A stretch of 11,022 nucleotides of DNA from Tannerella sp. (lineage in GTDB: Bacteria; Bacteroidota; Bacteroidia; Bacteroidales; Tannerellaceae). Position numbers and translations under genes: made by a program. This document shows, piece by piece, positions 6,343 to 11,022 of the stretch. The stretch spans positions 1 to 11,022 of the forward strand of contig JAITPH010000258.1 in assembly GCA_031289515.1 (NCBI GenBank), given 5' to 3'. The number at the start of each line of letters is the position of its first letter. Position 1 is the first letter of the stretch. The notes beneath the pieces are model-generated. The model was not told where the DNA came from and did no database searches. It was given only the letters and a program-made list of their open reading frames with translations.

Positions 6343-6373
6343 TGACTTATGACTTTCGACTTTTTTAAATTTA
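6342..6373 (+). promoter_or_regulatory. Possible secondary promoter before the KAS II gene
   Basis: TTG at 6342-6344 and TAAATTTA at 6366-6373 are separated by 21 bases, roughly the Bacteroidetes spacing, but the -7 element lacks the final G of TAnnTTTG. It sits in the only gap of more than a few bases inside the seven-gene block (60 bases). It would allow the last two genes to be transcribed separately, with a start site very near the ATG at 6378. Confidence 0.25.
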
Positions 6374-6377
6374 TTAT

Positions 6378-7583
6378 ATGCTAAAAGATGTTTTTGTAAC
6401 AGGAATGGGAATTATTACGGCTATCGGGGAAACTGCGGATGAGACGCTTCAGGCGCTGAAATCCGGATATTCTCCGAAAGCTCCCGCAAGGCGTTTCGAG
6501 ACGGCGCTGAAGGATTTTCCTGTCTGCGAAGTGCTGGCCGGAAACGAGGCTCTGATGTCCGGATTGCCGCTTCTGCCGCAGGACAAGCCTTATTCGAGAA
6601 CAAGTCTGCTGGCTCTGAATGCTGCCGGTCAGGCTTTGCAGTCGTCGCCGTCGAAAGTGCCGGTCAAAAGAATGGGACTTGTTTCCGCAACTACCGTAGG
6701 CGGAATGGATTATAACGAGGAGCATTACGGAGACCTGTCGTCCGGCAAAGTCAATGCGGACAGTTTTGAAATCCTCGATTGCGCCGATTCCACTCAAAAG
6801 ATTGCCGAATATTTCAATATCTGCTATAATGTTACGACCGTCAGCACAGCCTGCTCTTCTTCCGCAAACGCCATCATCGTCGGCGCGCGGATGCTTCAAA
6901 ACGGTTTGGCGGACAAGGTGCTTGTCGGCGGGGCGGATGCGCTTTCGCGTTTCACGATAAACGGCTTCAATTCGCTGGATATTGTTTCGCCGACCGGATG
7001 CACGCCTTTCGACGCAAACCGCAACGGCATCACGCTCGGCGAAGGGGCTGCCTATCTGGTTTTGGAGACGCGGGAAACGGCTGCCGGGGATAGCATCCTG
7101 TGCCGTCTGAGCGGCTTTGCGAATACGAACGAGGCTTATCACCAGACGGCGCTGTCGCCCGACGGCGAAGGCGCTGCCCTGACCGTTCGCGAGGCGCTGA
7201 AACGCGCTTGCCTCGATGCCGGAGATATTGACTACATCAACGCTCACGGCACCGGTACGGTTATCAACGACCTGTCGGAAGGCAGAGCCGTCGAATCCGT
7301 TTTCGGAGCTTGCGGCGCTTTCGGAAAGATACCGCCGCTGAGTTCGACCAAGGCGTTTACCGGGCATACTTTGGCGGCGGCGGGCGCTGTCGAAGCCGTC
7401 ATCTCGATTCTGGCAATCGGGAACGGTCTGCTTTTCGCCAACTGCGGCTTTTCGCAGCAAATGCCGGAACTGTCGTTCACTCCGAACATCGCTCTTGCGG
7501 AGGCGGACGTGCGGCATGTACTCTCCAATTCCTTCGGTTTCGGGGGCAGCAACGCATCATTGATTTTCTCGAAAGTTTCGTAA
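6378..7583 (+). CDS. KAS II-type beta-ketoacyl-ACP synthase
   Basis: A 401-residue condensing enzyme of the FabF/FabB class, which extends acyl-ACP with malonyl-ACP. The active site is complete: Cys159 in VSTACSSSANAI, His290 in NAHGTGT, Lys325 and His330 in STKAFTGHTLAAAG, and the C-terminal glycine loop SNSFGFGGSNAS (383-394). The N-terminus VFVTGMGIITAIG is the standard first strand, fixing the ATG at 6378. NDLSEG after NAHGTGT replaces the NDxxE seen in many homologues only slightly. The next gene begins directly after its stop with no gap, and encodes a degenerate ketosynthase, so a KS/chain-length-factor heterodimer as in type II polyketide and aryl-polyene (ApeO/ApeC-like) systems is likely. 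The serine-rich TACSSS context and lone position away from fab genes argue for secondary metabolism rather than housekeeping fatty-acid synthesis. The product and chain length cannot be read from the sequence. Confidence 0.92.
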   Translation: MLKDVFVTGMGIITAIGETADETLQALKSGYSPKAPARRFETALKDFPVCEVLAGNEALMSGLPLLPQDKPYSRTSLLALNAAGQALQSSPSKVPVKRMGLVSATTVGGMDYNEEHYGDLSSGKVNADSFEILDCADSTQKIAEYFNICYNVTTVSTACSSSANAIIVGARMLQNGLADKVLVGGADALSRFTINGFNSLDIVSPTGCTPFDANRNGITLGEGAAYLVLETRETAAGDSILCRLSGFANTNEAYHQTALSPDGEGAALTVREALKRACLDAGDIDYINAHGTGTVINDLSEGRAVESVFGACGAFGKIPPLSSTKAFTGHTLAAAGAVEAVISILAIGNGLLFANCGFSQQMPELSFTPNIALAEADVRHVLSNSFGFGGSNASLIFSKVS

Positions 7584-8591
7584 ATGGCATATATCAATTC
7601 AATCGGTTTCATTTCGCCGCAAAACACTTCGGATAACGGCTTCGCGTGCGACATTTCGCACGAGGGCGAGAAGACGCTTCGCTGCGTCGAGCCGGATTAC
7701 GGAAAACTTATCAATCCGGTGCAGTTGCGCCGCATGTCGCACATTCTCAAGCTGGGCATCGGCGCTGCACAGATATGCCTGAACGGAGCGGGAAACGTCC
7801 GGCCGGATGCTATCGTGGTCGGCACGGGGCTTGCCTGCGTCATCGATCTGGAGACGTTTCTCGTCGCCGTCCTCGAAGAAAACGGTCAGAGACTGTCGCC
7901 GATTCCGTTTATCAATTCGTCGCACAACACCGTTGCCTCGCAGATTGCGCGGATACTGAAAAACAGGTCGTACAACAACACGTACTGTCATCGCGGCTCT
8001 GCTTTTGAAAGCGCCCTGACGGACGCCGTGATGCTTGCTGGCGAGGGACGGTCGAATGTGCTTGTGGGCGGCGTCGACGAGATTTCGCGGCAGTACGTTT
8101 CCCTGTTGAACAGCATGAATATTCCTGTCGCTACCGGCGAAGGCGCGGGATTCTTCCTCGTCGGCGACAGTCCGTCGGCCGGCAGCTATGCACGGATCGG
8201 CGGCGTAAGGACGGCTTTCTTTCCTGCTCCGGATTTACGGCAGACCGGCGGGTTTATTCTTGATTTTCTTGCCGACAGCGGCCTTTCGCTTGCCGATATT
8301 GATACTGTTGTCCTTGGGAAAAACGGTTACCGGGCGGACGACATGATTTACGACTGCCTGGCGGAAGAGCTGTTTCCGGCGGACAGGCAGCTGATTTCGT
8401 ACAAGCATCTTTGCGGCGAATACATGACGAGTACGGCGTTCGCCCTCGCTCTTTCCGCTCATGCGCTCAAGTTCGGCGCTTTTCCAAAGTCCTGCTACGC
8501 GGCAGGAACGGAAGCCCGCAAGCCTCAAAGGATACTTGTTTTCAATCATTATCTTCAAAAAAACTACTCCCTGATGATTGTCGAAAGATAG
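7584..8591 (+). CDS. Degenerate ketosynthase, chain-length-factor-like
   Basis: A 335-residue protein with a thiolase-fold outline: first strand AYINSIGFISP, VGTGLA, the nucleophile-elbow region NTYCHRGSAFESAL, VLVGGVDEIS and GEGAGFFLVG. It is about 65 residues shorter than the KAS II. Cys135 is at the nucleophile position, but the AHGTGT motif is replaced by VLGKNGYRADD and the KxxxGH motif by SYKHLCGEYMTS, so both catalytic histidines appear lost (the second as Glu279) while Lys274 remains. This argues against normal decarboxylative condensation and for a structural partner that sets chain length, as with chain-length factors or the short ApeC-like proteins. It starts directly at the end of the KAS II gene. 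Retention of Cys is unusual, since chain-length factors generally have Gln or another residue there. Alternatives are an acyl-transfer or hydrolytic activity using Cys135. It is the last gene of the block; I see no convincing terminator after it. Confidence 0.82.
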   Translation: MAYINSIGFISPQNTSDNGFACDISHEGEKTLRCVEPDYGKLINPVQLRRMSHILKLGIGAAQICLNGAGNVRPDAIVVGTGLACVIDLETFLVAVLEENGQRLSPIPFINSSHNTVASQIARILKNRSYNNTYCHRGSAFESALTDAVMLAGEGRSNVLVGGVDEISRQYVSLLNSMNIPVATGEGAGFFLVGDSPSAGSYARIGGVRTAFFPAPDLRQTGGFILDFLADSGLSLADIDTVVLGKNGYRADDMIYDCLAEELFPADRQLISYKHLCGEYMTSTAFALALSAHALKFGAFPKSCYAAGTEARKPQRILVFNHYLQKNYSLMIVER

Positions 8592-8690
8592 AAATCCGGG
8601 AATCGGTCTTTCATCCACAAGGATCAGCCCTTGAAATGCCGGAAAGCGGCAAAAAAACGGAATATTAGTCGGCAATACCGAAAAAAGCAA

Positions 8691-8698
8691 TATCTTTG
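8691..8698 (+). promoter_or_regulatory. Bacteroidetes -7 promoter element (TATCTTTG) for the CotH-like gene
   Basis: TATCTTTG again fits TAnnTTTG. A TTAG at 8665-8668 is the nearest -33 candidate, 22 bases upstream, and is weak. The element is downstream of an in-frame ATG at 8631, which rules that ATG out as the start for this promoter and supports 8742 (or 8709). It marks the CotH-like gene as a transcription unit separate from the ketosynthase block. Confidence 0.6.
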
Positions 8699-8741
8699 CA
8701 AAACGAAAATGTATTGTCCAATCATAATAATTTTATATATC

Positions 8742-10844
8742 ATGGCAACAAAAAAAATCAATTTCATACAAAAGGAGCTGTTCTTTCTCTTTTGGTTTCT
8801 GTTCTTTTCCATCGACGCACGGACGGTCAACGATCCGAAATATCCGTTTCATCCCGCCGTAAACCTGACATTGACTTCATCCTCGCTACCCATCGTGGTG
8901 ATAAATCTGGATGCCGCGATGGCGTCCAAGGCGGAAGACCGTCGCGTCCAGGCTTCGATGAAAATCATTTGGAACAGTTCCGGAGCAATGAACATCATTA
9001 ATGACACGGAACATATAGATTATGAAGGAAAAATCGGAATCAAATACCGTGGCAATTCATCGTATGCAAGCTCCGACAAAAAGCCGTTTTCCGTACGCAC
9101 CGAAGACGGAAACGGCAGCAAGAAAAAAGAATCCCTGCTCGGAATGGCAAAGGATGAAGACTGGGCCTTGCTCGCTCCCTACAACGATAAAAGCCTGATA
9201 CGCGACATGCTTATCTTCGACTTGATGCGTGGAACGTTTGACTATACTCCTTACGGACAATACTGCGAAGTCGTTTTGAACGGCATTTATCAGGGTATTT
9301 ACATCCTCTGCGCCCGCGTCCGTCAAGGCTCGAACAGGATAGACATCGACAAGCCGACGGCAGACGACGGTATGGGCGTTACCGGAGGCTATCTTCTGGA
9401 AATAGACAGAAACGACGATCCGGGCTTCTATAGCGACATGAAGGTAAAAGACCTGAGAGAAAACTTCCTTAACGTCAGTCCGTTTTACAATTTCAAATAT
9501 CCCGATCTGGAGGATATGACGCCTGCTCAAACCGGTTACATCAAAAGCCATGTCGCCGAAATGGAAAACGCCATAGCCGGAGCCGGATTCAAAGACCCGC
9601 AGAACGGCTACCGGAACTACATCGACACAACGTCCGTCATGAATTTCATCATAGCTCAGGAAATAGCAAAAAACATCGACGGATACCGCCTCAGTACGCC
9701 GCTGTACAAATATCCCGACAGCATCGACAAGCGATTCAAGTTCTCCATCTGGGACTTCAACATTTCGATGGGAAACGCCGACTACATGCACGGCTGGAGC
9801 GCCGAAGGATGGGCTTTCAACAACAACCGCTTTACGGACGGAAATCTTGTGCCGTGGTTTTTCAAGCGCATCCTGCAGGACGAAGCGTTTTATACAAACC
9901 TGAAGAACAAATGGCGCGAATATCGCACGGACCGCCTTTCCGACGAACATATTTTAGCAACCATAGACTCTCTGACAACTCATCTGAACGAAGGACACGC
10001 CCGCAACTTCAGCGTATGGCCTCGTTTCGGTCAATATGTATGGCCGCAGTATTACATCGCCTCTTCGTGGGCGGACGAGGTGGAATACCTGAAATCATGG
10101 CTGCTGAAACGGACATCGTGGATAGATTCGCAATGGCTCGAAGAATCGCCGAACATGCTGCCGAACGCCGATATGGAAGCTGCTCCCGACAAAAAAAGCG
10201 GAGAAGCGATACTGTCGGAATGGACAACGTCCGGCAACGTCGGTTTAAGCACACTGAATAACCGCAGCGGAAAATACGCCCTGTCAATCCATTCAAACAG
10301 CAATGCGTTTCAGATAATAACCGAACTGACGCCCGGACTGTACACGCTGAAAGCATGGGTAAAGACCCAGCAGAGTCCGAACGCCTACCTGTATTTGAAA
10401 TACCACAACAACCGGAGCGGCAGCAATCAGCTCCGGCAAGACATCGCCAACAATCAGGACTATCACCTGATTGAAATAAAGGACATAGAGGTGACGAACA
10501 ACTTTGCCGAGCTTGGTTTCGTAGCACAGTATGCTGTGGGCGATGTCCGGCTATGGGTAGACGACGTGGAATGGAAAAAACAAACCGACCCAAGCCATAC
10601 GCCGGTAATCCAATCCGACCCGAACACATTTTCCATCATAGCCGACAGAAACGCCATGTCACTGACCATCCGGATGAATGCGCCGTATACAACCGGACAA
10701 ACCGTGACGATAACGGATATGTCCGGAAAGAGGATATTTACGGCAAAGACAAATACAGACCGGATGACGGTAAACAACGTGTTTGTCCGGAATCATATCT
10801 ATATCGTCACAGTCGGAAACAGTAGCAAGAAATTTGTGTTTTAA
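8742..10844 (+). CDS. Secreted CotH-like protein with T9SS type A sorting domain
   Basis: The 700-residue protein begins with lysines then LFFLFWFLFFSIDA, a signal peptide with likely cleavage near residue 26. I chose ATG 8742 because it gives this signal and lies 43 bases after the promoter element; ATG 8709 would add 11 residues. Residues ~97-460 form a CotH domain: YRGNSS (102-107), KKPFSVRT, DWALLAPYNDKSLIRD (140-155), EVVLNGIYQGIYIL (176-189) and SIWDFNISMGNADY (335-348), whose acidic residues fit the kinase-like active site. Bacillus CotH is an atypical protein kinase of the spore coat; its role in Bacteroidetes is not established. Residues ~470-612 look like a beta-sandwich carbohydrate-binding module (GLYTLKAWVKT, VRLWVDDVEW). 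Residues ~626-700 (TITDMSGKRIF, IYIVTVGNSSKKFVF) are a type IX secretion sorting domain. It should be exported across the outer membrane and released or anchored at the surface. No functional link to the upstream block is evident. Confidence 0.9.
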   Translation: MATKKINFIQKELFFLFWFLFFSIDARTVNDPKYPFHPAVNLTLTSSSLPIVVINLDAAMASKAEDRRVQASMKIIWNSSGAMNIINDTEHIDYEGKIGIKYRGNSSYASSDKKPFSVRTEDGNGSKKKESLLGMAKDEDWALLAPYNDKSLIRDMLIFDLMRGTFDYTPYGQYCEVVLNGIYQGIYILCARVRQGSNRIDIDKPTADDGMGVTGGYLLEIDRNDDPGFYSDMKVKDLRENFLNVSPFYNFKYPDLEDMTPAQTGYIKSHVAEMENAIAGAGFKDPQNGYRNYIDTTSVMNFIIAQEIAKNIDGYRLSTPLYKYPDSIDKRFKFSIWDFNISMGNADYMHGWSAEGWAFNNNRFTDGNLVPWFFKRILQDEAFYTNLKNKWREYRTDRLSDEHILATIDSLTTHLNEGHARNFSVWPRFGQYVWPQYYIASSWADEVEYLKSWLLKRTSWIDSQWLEESPNMLPNADMEAAPDKKSGEAILSEWTTSGNVGLSTLNNRSGKYALSIHSNSNAFQIITELTPGLYTLKAWVKTQQSPNAYLYLKYHNNRSGSNQLRQDIANNQDYHLIEIKDIEVTNNFAELGFVAQYAVGDVRLWVDDVEWKKQTDPSHTPVIQSDPNTFSIIADRNAMSLTIRMNAPYTTGQTVTITDMSGKRIFTAKTNTDRMTVNNVFVRNHIYIVTVGNSSKKFVF

Positions 10845-10856
10845 ATATGCCTCGAT

Positions 10857-11022
10857 ATGAAAACTCAAGCAAAACAAGTAATTGAAGCAATGCAAAAAAA
10901 CGGCGGATACGCAACGTTTGGACAGTTAAACAGGTTAGTTGATTTTTCAGCATGGAAATCGAAAACGCCACAAGCCACCATAAGAAGAATTGTTCAAGAG
11001 AATAATGTTTTTTTTAAGATAC
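10857..11022 (+). CDS. N-terminus of a winged-helix protein, possibly restriction-associated (cut by window edge)
   Basis: An ATG 12 bases after the CotH-like stop opens a frame that stays open to the right edge (55 codons). The residues start MKTQAKQVIEAMQKNGGYAT and continue with FGQLNRLVDF, AWKSKTPQATIRRIVQ and FFKI. The pattern VIEAMxxNGGYATxGxL...W..KTP.A.IRRIVQ...FFKI resembles the HARE-HTH-like winged helix found at the N-terminus of various restriction endonucleases and related defence proteins. The catalytic part would lie outside the window, so the identification is provisional. Base composition is more AT-rich than in the preceding genes. Confidence 0.6.
   Translation, partial: MKTQAKQVIEAMQKNGGYATFGQLNRLVDFSAWKSKTPQATIRRIVQENNVFFKI

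Noticed and set aside
8633..8657. Terminator hairpin after the CLF-like gene (TGCCG-GAAAG-CGGCA)
   Set aside because: The stem is 5 bp and is followed by a run of A, not T, so it does not fit a rho-independent terminator on the plus strand.
8631..8741. An upstream start (8631) for the CotH-like protein
   Set aside because: It precedes the TATCTTTG promoter element and would put about 37 mainly basic residues before the signal peptide. ATG 8709 remains a less likely alternative.
389..10777. Many long open frames on the opposite strand of the large genes
   Set aside because: They mirror the codon structure of clear genes, have no recognisable domains and overlap them completely.

Overview
The window looks like a chromosomal segment of a Bacteroidota (probably Bacteroidales) bacterium of moderate GC content. 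The support is a secreted CotH-like protein with a type IX secretion (Por-type) C-terminal sorting domain, two TATCTTTG promoter elements matching the Bacteroidetes -7 consensus TAnnTTTG, starts without clear Shine-Dalgarno sequences, and a conserved Bacteroidetes hypothetical protein on the minus strand. The species cannot be named from the sequence.

Layout. (1) Bases 1-296: the 3' end of a HEPN-domain (UPF0332-type) gene. (2) 389-1054, minus strand: a conserved hypothetical protein of Bacteroidetes type, converging on the HEPN gene; a short CACGAATT triplet lies between the two. (3) 1055-1747, a 0.7-kb stretch with no credible gene: twelve complete units plus a partial one of an exact-period 21-bp GC-rich tandem repeat (1127-1390), a possible weak terminator, then an inverted repeat with 37-base arms (1553-1643) preceded by two partial copies of its left arm, and finally a promoter almost touching the first gene of the operon. 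(4) 1748-8591: seven tightly packed plus-strand genes. They encode a KAS III-like ketosynthase, a 131-aa protein with a helix-turn-helix-like C-terminus, a BtrH-like protein with a plausible Cys-His-Asp triad, an ABC-2 exporter (ATPase plus permease), a complete KAS II-type ketosynthase, and a degenerate ketosynthase resembling a chain-length factor. (5) 8691-10844: a CotH-like T9SS cargo protein with its own promoter. (6) 10857 to the end: the first 55 codons of a protein with a winged-helix-like N-terminus similar to those of restriction-associated proteins.

How the genes may work together (inference). The seven-gene block looks like a partial type II fatty-acid/polyketide-like pathway coupled to export. 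The KAS III would start or join acyl chains, the KAS II/CLF-like pair would elongate them, the BtrH-like protein would move the acyl group from a carrier protein to an acceptor, and the ABC-2 pair would export the product. No acyl carrier protein, ketoreductase, dehydratase, thioesterase or aromatic starter enzyme is present in the window, so these would have to come from another locus or from primary fatty-acid synthesis. The set is reminiscent of aryl-polyene, flexirubin and dialkylresorcinol gene clusters of Bacteroidetes, but lacks their diagnostic genes here.

The most notable points are this carrier-less ketosynthase/BtrH/ABC block, the loss of both catalytic histidines in the last ketosynthase, the uncharacterised 131-aa protein within the block, the 21-bp array, and a change of base skew partway through the permease gene.
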